Counted from the stretch's first letter, positions 15,486-25,260 are shown. The stretch: DNA of 48,145 bases from Anaerolineae bacterium (GCA_020851635.1 JADZCJ010000101.1:1-48145); one strand, 5' to 3'. A program made the numbers and translations. The notes: generated by a model from the letters alone, not told the origin.

Positions 15486-16614
15486 CCTGCTGTCTGCGAA
15501 AAGCAGAGTGGGCGCGAGAGGGGACCTGTCCGAGAGAATCGAGTCCCCACCAACCTTGAAGAAAGGTTGGAAAGCCCGCGGCGAGGGCGAGGGCGTTTTT
15601 ATTGCATGTGCGGCGCGCGTAGATGCGCCAGAGTTGGTTGACCCGTTCGTTCGGCGTGACCGCATCCCAGAGGGTGCGGTTTTTTTGTTCGTCAGAGGAT
15701 ATGGGAAGCGATTCCAGTTTTTCGAGAATAGGCGCGGGGATGGGCGTTTTGAACTGTGCGGCGAGGGGGAGAAGGATTTCGCGGGCGGGAAGGACGGCGC
15801 GGTGGGTTTGGATGCGCGCGAGGAACGCGTCCCATTCGATTTCAGCGCCGGCGGCATTGAGCAAGAGCATGGCATCGGCAGACCGCTGCCAACGGGATGA
15901 CCCACCCGGAAAGGAGCCGAGCGCGCAGGTGTGGAGCAGCTGGTCGGTGGGACCGAGAATGTGCGCGGGAACGTTGTCCATGACAGTTTCTTGTGCGCGT
16001 TCCCAAAAGGGCGCGTCGGCATGTTCGGCGGGGCAGGCAGGAAGCAGCTGCCATTGTAAAAACATGCGATCGCCGTTTTGGCGCTGCAAAACGTGAAAAT
16101 AGCGCGCGCTGAAAGAGGCGTCCAGCGCGCTTGCCGACACATTCGGTTGGGGACCCCAGCCCGCTCGAGCCAGTTGTTCAAATGCTGCGCGCGCATTCTG
16201 TGGGGGAACGAGCACCCCAAAGCCCAATGTATGCGCCAGCACGTGGTCCTTGAAATAGCGCAGGGCGAACGCGCCGCCCGCGAGAACGAGGACTGGAATT
16301 GTGGCGTCGCACAGTTCCCGGAGTGTGGGAGCAAAACGATGGAAGAATAGATTGTTGTCGTACCACGCCTTGCGCGCAATGCCCTTGAATTTTGCGAGCA
16401 GAGGATGTTCCAAGCCAAGCGCCGCGAGGTTGCGATAGAGCTGCGGGAACAGGCGATATTCGTCGGTGTTGAAATGGAGGTCCCAGTTGTTTTTGGCGTT
16501 CCACTGCTCGAATGACGCAATCGCACGCGAGTCGGTGAGAAAACATGCCTGCAAAAGCAGATCAAAGCGCCCGGGATTGAAAGCGGTTTGTGTGAGGGGC
16601 GGGGACTGGGTCAT
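15472..16614 (-). CDS. Nucleotidyltransferase-fold protein (NTP_transf_5-like), active site degenerate
   Basis: The product is 380 residues. The layout matches the uncharacterised NTP_transf_5 family: helical N-terminus, core strand VLAGGAFALRYF (about 110-121), then GFGVLVPPQNARAAFEQLARAGW, and a C-terminal helical part with SADAMLLLNAAGAEIEWDAF. Active members carry DxD where this protein reads GFGVLV (131-136), so transferase chemistry is probably lost. It is the last gene of the run that starts with the SNF2 helicase, 22 bases after the amidohydrolase. Homologues are often found with glycan or peptide-maturation genes, but no such partner is beside it. Its role is unknown. Confidence 0.6.
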   Translation of the reverse strand: MTQSPPLTQTAFNPGRFDLLLQACFLTDSRAIASFEQWNAKNNWDLHFNTDEYRLFPQLYRNLAALGLEHPLLAKFKGIARKAWYDNNLFFHRFAPTLRELCDATIPVLVLAGGAFALRYFKDHVLAHTLGFGVLVPPQNARAAFEQLARAGWGPQPNVSASALDASFSARYFHVLQRQNGDRMFLQWQLLPACPAEHADAPFWERAQETVMDNVPAHILGPTDQLLHTCALGSFPGGSSRWQRSADAMLLLNAAGAEIEWDAFLARIQTHRAVLPAREILLPLAAQFKTPIPAPILEKLESLPISSDEQKNRTLWDAVTPNERVNQLWRIYARRTCNKNALALAAGFPTFLQGWWGLDSLGQVPSRAHSAFRRQQVTKK

Positions 16615-16636
16615 GAGGCAAGGGAGAGGTCATGGC

Positions 16637-17476
16637 TCAGAGGCGATAAAATGACGCCGCGTTGTCGTGCCACAACTTGGCGCGTTCCGCCTCTGTGAGA
16701 TCGGATGTGATTGCGGCGAGCGTTTCGACCCATCGTTCGTAGGCGGAAGCAAGATAGGCGACGGGCGCATCACTGCCAAACATGACGCGGTCAATGCCAA
16801 ACGCGGTCAGGACGTGCTCGATGTATGGGCGCAAATCCTCCGGACCCCACCGGTCATGGTCTGCTTCGGTGACGAGACCCGAGATTTTGACCCACACATT
16901 TGGAAACTCTGCCAATTCCGAGATTTGGGTGCGCCAGGGTTCGAGGAGGTGATGTTTGATGTCGGGTTTGCCGCAGTGGTCCAGAACAAAACGAATATCG
17001 GGACAGGCGCGCACGAGTTGAATTGCGTCGCCGAGATGCCAATGGCGAATGCAGATGTCAAAGCTGAAATTGTATTCGGCGAGGAGTTGGACGCCTTGAA
17101 TAAAGCCGGGCGCAAGCGCAAAGCCCAACGGCTCGTCCTGAAACATGCGTCGCACGCCGCGCACGAGCGGGCGCCGTTTTAGCTCTTGAAGCGCGGGGCG
17201 CGCGGCATCACCGCGTTCGAGCGGCGCAAACGCGACGATGGCGCGGATGCGCGGGTCATGTGCGGCGAGCGCGGCGACAAAATCCGTTTCGGCGAGAGTT
17301 TGTTCCGCCGCGCATGCCGCTTCCACAAAGACGATGCCCGTGATTTCGTTTGTGCCGACCCGGGAGGGCACGTGGTCGGCGAGAAACGGGCGGTCGAGTT
17401 GGGGTTCGTTTTTGAGCCACGAATAATCCAGGCGGGCGGGGTCCCAAAAGTGGGTGTGGCTGTCAATGGTCTGCAC
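16637..17476 (-). CDS. TIM-barrel amidohydrolase, L-fucono/rhamnono-lactonase-like (COG3618)
   Basis: The product is 279 residues, the family length. Metal and catalytic motifs are DSHTHFWD (5-12), LDHCGKP (165-171), VKISGLVTEAD (196-206) and FGSDAPV (233-239). Members of this amidohydrolase-2 group hydrolyse sugar lactones (L-fuconolactone, L-rhamnono-lactone) or 2-pyrone-dicarboxylates. It appears to use a GTG start at 17476. No sugar-dehydrogenase partner lies next to it, so the substrate is open. It lies 39 bases after the SWIM-domain gene on the same strand. Confidence 0.85.
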   Translation of the reverse strand: MQTIDSHTHFWDPARLDYSWLKNEPQLDRPFLADHVPSRVGTNEITGIVFVEAACAAEQTLAETDFVAALAAHDPRIRAIVAFAPLERGDAARPALQELKRRPLVRGVRRMFQDEPLGFALAPGFIQGVQLLAEYNFSFDICIRHWHLGDAIQLVRACPDIRFVLDHCGKPDIKHHLLEPWRTQISELAEFPNVWVKISGLVTEADHDRWGPEDLRPYIEHVLTAFGIDRVMFGSDAPVAYLASAYERWVETLAAITSDLTEAERAKLWHDNAASFYRL

Positions 17477-17515
17477 GAGAGGTTTTTGCTACGAGAGATG
17501 GCGGGCGGCAACGGA

Positions 17516-18382
17516 CTATTCGTCCTGGATCAATTCGAGCGCTGCTTTTGTAGCTGATTGGTAGTGTGCCGTAAATGTTTGGACGAAATCCCGTTTGCTG
17601 TGCCAAAAACCCGGACTGCCGAGACGCTTGATGGGGGCAGCATCAAACTCGGGCGCTTGAATCTGCGTCTTGAAATCAGCAAGCAGATCGTCGGCAGACC
17701 AGAAGGATGTGACCAATGATTCCAACGGCGCCACAGGTTCAGGACGTTCGCGCTTTTTGCGCGGTTGTTGATTTTTGCTTTTTGGCGAGACCGGCGTTTC
17801 CTGTGCGCTGCGCCGCGCTCGCAGCATCGCAATAATATCGGTCTTGCTCTTGCCGCGCAGACGAAAGAGCAAAAAGGGATCGCTATCAAATTGTTCGCCC
17901 AGCAAAAGATACACCGCCGCGATGTGTTTGCATGGATTCGACCAGTCGGGACACGAACAATCGGTTTCCATGTCGTCAAGTTCAGTCGGAAACAAGCTGA
18001 CCCCGGCGACGGCGAACGCCTTTTCGATATCCTGCGGCATTTCGCCCGCGAGGAGTTTGGCGGCAAAGAGCGCCTGGGCAGACATGGCATCGGCGACCCT
18101 GGTCCATTCTGTGGCGGAGAGCGGCTTGATCTTGATCGAGACCGCGTAGGGCTGGGGATAGCTGCCCTGCACGCGCGCATTGACCTGACCGGTTTGAATG
18201 TCGAGATTCAGGACCTGCCCGCTGCGCGCATAGGAACGCCCGCGCGCCAAGCGCGCCGGATCGATCAATTCGTAGAGCGCCTGGAGCCAGCGGCTTGCCC
18301 ACCACGTCTTGCCAAATTGTTTGGATTGCGCCTTGATGCCGTTTCCCGGTCGGCGCGGTCTGCGTTTGTAAAAGCCCCACAT
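17516..18382 (-). CDS. SWIM zinc-finger protein
   Basis: The product is 288 residues. A basic N-terminus (YKRRPRRPG) and a WW-containing start (GKTWWASRWLQAL) are typical of bacterial SWIM proteins. The zinc motif is CSCPDWSNPCKHIA with ligands Cys142, Cys144, Cys151 and His153. A basic linker (about 205-235) leads to a helical C-terminus. SWIM proteins of this type are nearly always encoded beside a SNF2 helicase, as here, 52 bases after its stop, and probably bind nucleic acid or protein as its partner. Confidence 0.88.
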   Translation of the reverse strand: MWGFYKRRPRRPGNGIKAQSKQFGKTWWASRWLQALYELIDPARLARGRSYARSGQVLNLDIQTGQVNARVQGSYPQPYAVSIKIKPLSATEWTRVADAMSAQALFAAKLLAGEMPQDIEKAFAVAGVSLFPTELDDMETDCSCPDWSNPCKHIAAVYLLLGEQFDSDPFLLFRLRGKSKTDIIAMLRARRSAQETPVSPKSKNQQPRKKRERPEPVAPLESLVTSFWSADDLLADFKTQIQAPEFDAAPIKRLGSPGFWHSKRDFVQTFTAHYQSATKAALELIQDE

Positions 18383-18434
18383 AAAATAAATCCTTTGGCG
18401 CGGTCAAAGCTCGAGCGAGAAACGAGAAACGTAA

Positions 18435-21400
18435 TTATCCGCTGACCGCGTCCTGCCGCAGTTTGAAGAGGTCGCGGAGTTGATCGGTAGAGAGTTCGGT
18501 GAGCCAGCCCTCGCCCGTGCCGACGATACTTGATGCGAGCGCCTGTTTGCGTTTGATCATCCCGTCAATCTGCTCTTCAAACGTGCCCGCACAGACATAT
18601 TTGTATACCTGGACGTTTTTGGTTTGCCCGATGCGAAAGGCGCGGTCGGTGGCTTGATTCTCTACGGCGGGGTTCCACCAGCGGTCAAAGTGGAACACAT
18701 GGTTGGCGCGCGTCAGATTGAGACCCGTGCCGCCCGCTTTGAGCGAGAGGAGAAAGATGCGCGGACCATGTGGGTCGTTTTGAAAACGCTCGATCATGGG
18801 CGCGCGTTTTTTCGGCGGCACATCGCCATGCAAAAACAAGACCTCTTGCTCAAAGGTTTCCTGCAAATACGTTTTCAAGAGGGTCCCCATCTGGGCGTAT
18901 TGAGTAAAGACCAGCGCGCGGTCATCGCCGGAGCGGATCTCGTCCAACATTTCGCTCAGCCGTGTCAACTTGCCGCTGCGACCCGCCAGCGCGCTGCCGT
19001 CGCCCAGAAATTGGGCGGGATGATTGCAGACCTGTTTTAGGCGGGTCAAGGTCGCCAGCACCAGCCCGCGACGTTCCATGCCCTCGGCTTGCTCGATGAG
19101 CGCAAGCGAATCGCGGACGACCGCTTCGTAGAGAGTTGCCTGCTCGCGCGTGAGATTGATAAAGACTTGGATTTCATTCTTGGCGGGCAGGTCCTGAATC
19201 ACCTTCGGGTCAGTTTTGACGCGGCGCAAGATAAAGGGTCCCGTCAATTGTTTGAGCTGTTTTGTCACCGCCTCATCGCCGCCGCGCTCGATTGGGTTGG
19301 CGAACCGCCGTTGAAATGCTTCGCGCGAACCGAGATAGCCCGGATTGATAAACTGAAACAACGACCATAATTCACCCAAACGGTTTTCAACGGGCGTGCC
19401 CGTAAGCCCCAGACGCCACTGTGTATCCAATTTGCGCGCTGCCTGTGCTTGTTTGGTGGAGGGGTTTTTGATGTTTTGCGCCTCATCCAAAATCACATTG
19501 TCCCAGCGGACCGCGCTCAATTCTTTTTCGTCACGTTGGAGCAGCGGATAGGTGCTGAGGATGACATCGTGCCGCGCGGCATGTGCGGCAAGGTCGTTTC
19601 GTTTGCGCGCGGCGCCGTGATGGACATGGACGCGCAAGTCGGGCGCAAAGCGCTCGAGTTCGCGCTGCCAATTGCTGACGACCGATGTTGGGCAGACGAC
19701 GAGGGTTGGGCGACCCGAGTTATTTTGCTGGGCGCGTTGATAGAGCAAGAGGGCGATGGTTTGCGGCGTTTTGCCCAAGCCCATGTCGTCGGCGAGGATT
19801 CCGCCCAAGCCCCACTGACGCAGAAACGCGAGCCACGAAACGCCGTCAACTTGATAATGTCGCAAGGCGCCGTGAAAGGTCGAGGGGACGGAGACGGTTT
19901 GCACTCGAGCGCCCTCGCGCAGGGTGGCAATCAAATCGCCGATCCAACCGTCAGCCGTCACCTCGACGACGGGCAGTCCGGAATTTTCCGCCTGCGGTTC
20001 CATGCCGAGCGCAAGCCGCAGCGCCTCCTGCGTTTCGAATTCTCCTTTTTGGCTATTTTCGTTTTCCCCACTGCGCCGATCTTTGCCCCACAACTTGAGC
20101 GCCGATTGGATTTGGTCCGGGCGCAGTTCGACCCATTTGCCGCGAATTTGCACCAATGGAGTTTTGAGCGCCGCCAGCTGCTCAAATTCGGCGCGAGAGA
20201 GGACATTGTCGCCCAGCACGACCTGCCAGTCATAATTGACGATATCCTCAAAAGAGATTCCGGCGACGCCCCCTTTGGGCGATTCGCGGGCTGGGCTTTT
20301 GAGGCGGACCCGCACGCCGAGCTGTGCGCCCAGCGCGGGCACGAGCACTCCAAAGCCGAGCGATCCAAGCAAGAGCGCGGTCTCGCGGATAAATGTATAC
20401 GCTTGATCGGCGTCGAGCGCGGCGGCTGAGGGGCGCGCGGTGTGGAGACTGGACTCGATGGGCGGAAACAAGCGCGAGGCATGACCCAAGCCCACCAACA
20501 TGCGCTCCTGGGGCGCGTCAAATTTTCGATTCAAAAAGCTGAGCGTTGTCCCGCGTTCCGCCCATACCTGGTCCGCGGACACGAGGAGACTGGGATCATC
20601 GGTCGCCTGCAGGAAATAGTGGAGCCGCCAATCGGGCGCGTTGGGACGCCTGGCGCGCACGGGACCGGTCTCGTCGGGGGGCGGCGGATCGAGACGAAAA
20701 CAAAGTCGAAAAGAATCCCCCGTGTCCATTCCCGGCAGAGGTTGCGTCCATTGTTGATATTGTTCAGAAAACGCGCGCAGCTCGCGGACATTGTGCTGTG
20801 TTACGAGAGCAGTTTCAGAGGTCAACGCGTCAAACCACGCTTCGCCGACACTGTCCTGTGCGCGGCGTGATTTGTGTGGTGAGATGAAGGTTGCGGCGTT
20901 TCCGCGCACGAACGCGTCAACAACCTGATCAAAGAAATCGGTGAGCAACGCGCGCGCCGAGGGTGCGTTGGGTTTGTCCGTTTCGCGCGCGGCGAGCGCG
21001 CGGCAAAGGGGCGGCATGGCACGGACGAGGCGTTCCAGGCGCGCGCGGTCATTGGGTTCATCGAACAAGGGTTTCCAGCGCGCAAAAAATTGTTTGTTTT
21101 GTTCCTGCAGCGTCGGCATGAAACGCTGACGGGCGACTAGTTCCAGCGCAAAACGTGCGACGTTTTGCCAATAGCGCAAATCGGCGCCCGGCATGACTCC
21201 CGGCGTTTCGGCGTCCGACGCGAGCAGACGGGTGAGCAAACCGAGCGCATCCTGCGCTTGAAAAACGAGCGCATCGGCGCGCCACAAGTCAAGACGAGGG
21301 GGAGCGGAATCGTCGGCAAGGAAGAGTTCGAGAATGGGAGAAGAAGGTTTCGGATAACCCCGAACTGTGGGGAGCCAGATGTTTGTCCCCGCGCTCAATG

Positions 21401-21605
21401 CGCGGGCGGTGGTCTCGCCGGCGCCGACAGACAACAGACCGTCCAAGATATCGCCCAATCGGTTCGAGCGAACGGAAAAGGGATGGAGGCGCTTGTGCGC
21501 GCGGGTGGACATAAAGGGGAGCTGGTCCGTCTCTGCCCAAACGACAAACCCGCGCTTGTTGGCGGATGGTTCCGATTCCAGCCAACTGCCGTGCAGGATG
21601 TGCAT
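18435..21605 (-). CDS. SNF2-family DNA helicase/translocase
   Basis: The product is 1056 residues. The N-terminal half (about 1-560) is the helicase-associated region seen in bacterial SNF2 proteins paired with SWIM partners. The motor follows: motif I DDMGLGKTPQT (about 602-612), Ia VVCPTSVVSNW, II DEAQ (about 703-706), III TGTPVENRLGELW, IV LFLHGDV, V KAGGTGLNLTRA and VI ATDRAFRIGQ. It should be an ATP-driven double-stranded DNA translocase, not a strand-separating helicase. A TACAAT hexamer lies 13 bases before the ATG with no ribosome site, suggesting a very short leader. It heads a four-gene minus-strand run. Confidence 0.93.
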   Translation of the reverse strand: MHILHGSWLESEPSANKRGFVVWAETDQLPFMSTRAHKRLHPFSVRSNRLGDILDGLLSVGAGETTARALSAGTNIWLPTVRGYPKPSSPILELFLADDSAPPRLDLWRADALVFQAQDALGLLTRLLASDAETPGVMPGADLRYWQNVARFALELVARQRFMPTLQEQNKQFFARWKPLFDEPNDRARLERLVRAMPPLCRALAARETDKPNAPSARALLTDFFDQVVDAFVRGNAATFISPHKSRRAQDSVGEAWFDALTSETALVTQHNVRELRAFSEQYQQWTQPLPGMDTGDSFRLCFRLDPPPPDETGPVRARRPNAPDWRLHYFLQATDDPSLLVSADQVWAERGTTLSFLNRKFDAPQERMLVGLGHASRLFPPIESSLHTARPSAAALDADQAYTFIRETALLLGSLGFGVLVPALGAQLGVRVRLKSPARESPKGGVAGISFEDIVNYDWQVVLGDNVLSRAEFEQLAALKTPLVQIRGKWVELRPDQIQSALKLWGKDRRSGENENSQKGEFETQEALRLALGMEPQAENSGLPVVEVTADGWIGDLIATLREGARVQTVSVPSTFHGALRHYQVDGVSWLAFLRQWGLGGILADDMGLGKTPQTIALLLYQRAQQNNSGRPTLVVCPTSVVSNWQRELERFAPDLRVHVHHGAARKRNDLAAHAARHDVILSTYPLLQRDEKELSAVRWDNVILDEAQNIKNPSTKQAQAARKLDTQWRLGLTGTPVENRLGELWSLFQFINPGYLGSREAFQRRFANPIERGGDEAVTKQLKQLTGPFILRRVKTDPKVIQDLPAKNEIQVFINLTREQATLYEAVVRDSLALIEQAEGMERRGLVLATLTRLKQVCNHPAQFLGDGSALAGRSGKLTRLSEMLDEIRSGDDRALVFTQYAQMGTLLKTYLQETFEQEVLFLHGDVPPKKRAPMIERFQNDPHGPRIFLLSLKAGGTGLNLTRANHVFHFDRWWNPAVENQATDRAFRIGQTKNVQVYKYVCAGTFEEQIDGMIKRKQALASSIVGTGEGWLTELSTDQLRDLFKLRQDAVSG

Positions 21606-21764
21606 AACAAGAAAATTGTATCATCTTTTGCTTGTTGTGGGTAAACCGGAGCTGTATGGTTTTGAATTCGATATATAATGACTTAATCGCGGTTTGGCGG
21701 TAAACCAAAGCAGAGCGCGTCCCCCCGTTGGGACTTGCTCGCTTGCACCCATTTGGGAGGTCCT

Positions 21765-23840
21765 ATGTCCTGGTCGCGTGCCCGGATAGTTCAGTTTGTC
21801 AGTTTGACTCTGGTCCAAGCATTGGCGGTCATGTTTGTGCTTTGGTTCTTGCCCTTTGGCAGGTCGCTCGACCTGTGGCAGGCGGTCGTGGTTGTCGTCG
21901 TGCTCTCGCTGGCGCAAGCCGGCTTTTGGATGATCTTTATCAACTTTTTTTCGTGGCTGCCGGTCATGGTGTATCCGCTTGTCACATTCATATTGACGGG
22001 CGCCCTGGTCGCGTTTTTGTTGAACCTGGCGTTTCCGAAAGCCGCCGTGACGATTTGGGATGGGATCACGATTTCGATCATTTTTACGGTCATCAACGCC
22101 ATTCTCGGCGCCATCTTTTCGCTGGACGAGGACGTTTCGTTTGACCGCAACGTGACGCAGAAAATCGCCCAAAAGCGCGGAAGTCCGATTACGACCGATG
22201 TGCCCGGCATTTTGTATCTGGAGGTTGACGGGCTGGGGCGTGAACGGTTCGAGCACGCGCTGCGCGAAGGATATATGCCCACGCTGAAAAAATGGTTGGA
22301 CGATGGCAAATACGAGACCACGGATTGGGAAACGGATTATACGGCGCAGACGGGCGCGATGCAGACCGGGCTTTTGCAGGGCAACAACGACGACATTCCC
22401 GCGTACCGCTGGTGGGACCGCGAACTGGGGCGCATCGTGATGTCGGGCAACCCGAAAGATGCCAAAATGCTCGAAGCGCGGTTGACGAACGGGCGCGGCT
22501 TGTGTTCCGACGGCGGCGCTTCACGCGGCAACATGTTTAGCGGCGATGCGACCGAATCGCTTTTTACGTTTAGCACCCTGTTAAATCGTGACCGTTCGAT
22601 GGGTCCCGGTTTTTATCTCTTTTTGTTTTCCCCCTATGTCGTCGCGCGCATCACGTCGCGTTTTGTCATTGAAGTGATCAAGGAATGGTTCGAGGCGTGG
22701 CAGGCGCGGCAGCGGCACAAGCGCGGGATTGACAAATATGCGGTCAGCTCGCGCAACCCGGCGTATGCGTTTTTGCGAGCGTTCATGGGACCCATGCTGC
22801 AAGACCTGGTCACGTATGCGGTGATTAGTGATATCGCGCGCGGCGTGCCTGCCGTGTATGCGCTATACGCGGGCTATGATGATCTCGGACATTTTGCGGG
22901 GATGGACTCGCCGGAAGCGTTCGAGATGCTGCACGAGACCGACCGTTATTTCAAGCGGATCGAGCGCGCGCTCGAGCTTGCCCCGCGCCCCTACAAGATC
23001 ATTGTTCTCTCGGACCACGGTCAGAGCACGGGTCCGACGTTCAAGGCGGCGCACGGGGTTTCGCTCGAGGACCTGGTCAAGGCGCTGGTGAAACGCGAGG
23101 GCGCGGTGTATGCGTCGTTGGAGACGAACGAGGCCTGGGACAATCTGAACGCGTTTCTCTCGGAATCCATCAACTCGAACACGCGCACGGCGCGGTTGGT
23201 GCGCCGAACGATTGCCAAAAAAACGGACCAGGACGAGATCGTGCGAATCGGTCCCGACCGCGACCCCGCAGTGGCGGAAAAAGAGGAGCAAGAGGCAGAA
23301 GGCAAGGACGTGATTGTGCTGGCGTCGGGCTGCACGGGGCTGATCTATTTTCGCCATGCCCCGCAGCGCATGACCTATGAGCAGATCCAGGCGGCGTATC
23401 CCGATTTGATCATTGGGTTGGTGAATCACCCGGGGATTGGGCTGGTGCTGGTGGATTCGGCGGAAAACGGAGCGATGGTGTTGACCAAGGGGGGGGTGTA
23501 TTACCTCAAAGACGATTCACTCGAGGGGACGGTGAACCCGCTTGCGCCGTTCGGACCCAACGCGGCGTTGCATCTCCGGCGCGAATCGAGTTTTGTGGAT
23601 TGTCCCGACATTATCGTCAATGCCCGATACGACCCGGCAACGGGCGAGTTGTGCGGGTTTGAGAATCAGGTGAGTCATCACGGCGGACTGGGCGGTCCGC
23701 AAAATCATCCATTCATTTTTCATCCAAAAGAATTAAAGGCAGGCGACGAGCCGATTGTGACGGCGGTGGGCGCGTATCGGGTCTTGCGGAGCTGGCGCGA
23801 TGAATTGCAGGGCACGAACGCCGCAGAAGCGGTGAGCTAG
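21765..23840 (+). CDS. Membrane-anchored alkaline-phosphatase-superfamily protein (type I phosphodiesterase-like)
   Basis: The product is 691 residues from the ATG at 21765 (GGGAGG 4 bases before). The first 120 residues hold about four membrane helices resembling a holin-like membrane domain. The large soluble part begins at LYLEVDGLGRERF (about 148) and has the alkaline phosphatase superfamily metal motifs: an early Asp in EVDGLG, a nucleophile Thr region near DYTAQTGAMQTG, AGYDDLGHFAG, VLSDHGQSTG (about 413-422) and a late NHPGIGLV. It probably hydrolyses phosphodiester or phosphate groups of a lipid or nucleotide at the membrane. The mscS-like gene follows after 33 bases in the same direction. 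Confidence 0.85.
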   Translation: MSWSRARIVQFVSLTLVQALAVMFVLWFLPFGRSLDLWQAVVVVVVLSLAQAGFWMIFINFFSWLPVMVYPLVTFILTGALVAFLLNLAFPKAAVTIWDGITISIIFTVINAILGAIFSLDEDVSFDRNVTQKIAQKRGSPITTDVPGILYLEVDGLGRERFEHALREGYMPTLKKWLDDGKYETTDWETDYTAQTGAMQTGLLQGNNDDIPAYRWWDRELGRIVMSGNPKDAKMLEARLTNGRGLCSDGGASRGNMFSGDATESLFTFSTLLNRDRSMGPGFYLFLFSPYVVARITSRFVIEVIKEWFEAWQARQRHKRGIDKYAVSSRNPAYAFLRAFMGPMLQDLVTYAVISDIARGVPAVYALYAGYDDLGHFAGMDSPEAFEMLHETDRYFKRIERALELAPRPYKIIVLSDHGQSTGPTFKAAHGVSLEDLVKALVKREGAVYASLETNEAWDNLNAFLSESINSNTRTARLVRRTIAKKTDQDEIVRIGPDRDPAVAEKEEQEAEGKDVIVLASGCTGLIYFRHAPQRMTYEQIQAAYPDLIIGLVNHPGIGLVLVDSAENGAMVLTKGGVYYLKDDSLEGTVNPLAPFGPNAALHLRRESSFVDCPDIIVNARYDPATGELCGFENQVSHHGGLGGPQNHPFIFHPKELKAGDEPIVTAVGAYRVLRSWRDELQGTNAAEAVS

Positions 23841-23873
23841 GGGGTCCGGGACAGGTCGGGAGAGGGACTTGTT

Positions 23874-24686
23874 ATGACAGTTGTGGAATGGTTGGAAACA
23901 CAGCCGCTCCTGGTTGCGGCAATTGTGCGCGTGGTCGGCGCCATCGCCGTGATTCTGGTTGGGCGGTGGCTGGCGGGCAAGGCGCGGGGCTGGGTGCGCT
24001 CGGCGGTGCAGCGGGGACATTTGACCGTCTCGCTGCAAGAAATTTTTACGCGCAGCACATACTATTTGGTCCTGCTGCTGGCGTTTTTCACGGCGCTGGT
24101 CATTCTCGGCTTGCCGGTCGAGGTGCTCATTACCATCATTGGCGTGGTGGTCATTATCGGGGCGATTGCGCTGCGCGAGTCATTGCGCGATGTGGCGGCG
24201 ACGGTGATTTTTTTTATCTTTCAACCCTTTCATCCCGGCGATTTGATCGAAACGAACGGGATTACCGGGCGCGTTCAGGAAATTTTGCTCTTTAACACGG
24301 TCATTGTCACGCTCGACCATCGCAAATTGATTGTGCCGAACGGCAATATTCAAAACACCAATTTGGTCAATTACTCGGCGATGGAAAATGTTCGACTCGA
24401 CATCCAACTGCGGCTGACCTATGCCCAAGACGTTCCTACGACCCGGGCGCTGCTTTTTGAAATCGCCCAATCGGATGCGCGGGCGTTGACCGAACCCGCG
24501 CCCATCGTTGATGTGATGGATATGCAACCGGACGGGGTCTATTTCGTGTTGCGTGTTTTTGTCAAACCCGACGATTTTTTTGCGCTCCGTCCCGCTTTGA
24601 CCGAAAAGATCAAGCAAGAGTTTGACCGGAGGAGCTGGGCGTTTGCGATGCCGCAGCTCGATGTGCGTACGGTGGGCGCGAGCTAA
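23874..24686 (+). CDS. mscS: Small-conductance mechanosensitive channel (MscS family)
   Basis: The product is 270 residues with three N-terminal membrane helices (about 12-35, 56-78, 82-105). The pore-lining third helix is Gly/Ala-rich, and the cytoplasmic beta domain has HPGDLIETNGITGRVQEI and the hallmark VPNGNIQNTNLVNYS. It relieves turgor when the membrane is stretched by hypo-osmotic shock. GAGAGGG precedes the ATG. It probably forms an operon with the phosphatase gene and ends before a strong hairpin. Confidence 0.93.
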   Translation: MTVVEWLETQPLLVAAIVRVVGAIAVILVGRWLAGKARGWVRSAVQRGHLTVSLQEIFTRSTYYLVLLLAFFTALVILGLPVEVLITIIGVVVIIGAIALRESLRDVAATVIFFIFQPFHPGDLIETNGITGRVQEILLFNTVIVTLDHRKLIVPNGNIQNTNLVNYSAMENVRLDIQLRLTYAQDVPTTRALLFEIAQSDARALTEPAPIVDVMDMQPDGVYFVLRVFVKPDDFFALRPALTEKIKQEFDRRSWAFAMPQLDVRTVGAS

Positions 24687-24795
24687 TCAGGTGATGACGG
24701 AACGGGGAGCGGGAATCGAGGTGTGACAACCGGAGGGGCGCAAGGCGAACGCAGAAAACGCGTTCCCGGGAGAGAACGTGGCGCAAGAGTGATTG

Positions 24796-24824
24796 GATGA
24801 GCCGCAATCCCATTGCGGCTCATC
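24796..24824. terminator. Two-way terminator between convergent genes
   Basis: A perfect 13-bp stem (GATGAGCCGCAAT at 24796-24808 and its complement at 24812-24824) closes on a 3-base loop. On the plus strand it is followed by a T-rich stretch (CTCTTATTTATTG). It separates mscS from the convergent small membrane gene. Confidence 0.8.
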
Positions 24825-24832
24825 GTAAACTC

Positions 24833-25240
24833 TTATTTATTGCTTGGTATTCCGAACGCCGCTTTCGTGCCCGGCAGCATTACATAGAGCAAGATCAACC
24901 CGTTCACGAGAAAGCTGAGACTATAGTCCGAAAAAGTCGTCCCATAGCCGCCAAAGATGATCGCCGTCGTGTCGAGGATGAGGTTGAACACCGAGATGAC
25001 GGCGAGGAACATCCATGCCGCCGGCTCGACGTTCCAGAGCATGCGGGTCAGCCATACCCAGACCCAGACCATCAGCCCCCACATGAGGGCTGCCCACCAA
25101 TTTGCGCTGGGGAGGGAAGGACCGCCGATAAAAAAGAATGGCAGGATGCCCAACGCCTGAAGCGCGTGCACCGCTGCAAACACTGCGGCGATTGCCGACA
25201 GAATTGCAAGGACGGTTACTGCAAAGGGTCGTTCTTTCAT
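24833..25240 (-). CDS. Small four-helix membrane protein of unknown function
   Basis: The product is 135 residues, almost entirely hydrophobic, with about four membrane helices (7-33, 46-67, 72-95, 104-124). Many tryptophans cluster in WWAALMWGLMVWVWVWL. AAGGAGATC precedes the ATG, and TTGATG (25283-25288) and CATAAT (25261-25266) 16 bases apart form a plausible promoter. No catalytic motif was seen. It has the look of small integral membrane proteins often found in Chloroflexota genomes. No function is offered. Confidence 0.75.
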   Translation of the reverse strand: MKERPFAVTVLAILSAIAAVFAAVHALQALGILPFFFIGGPSLPSANWWAALMWGLMVWVWVWLTRMLWNVEPAAWMFLAVISVFNLILDTTAIIFGGYGTTFSDYSLSFLVNGLILLYVMLPGTKAAFGIPSNK

Positions 25241-25260
25241 TCTTGATCTCCTTGTGATGA

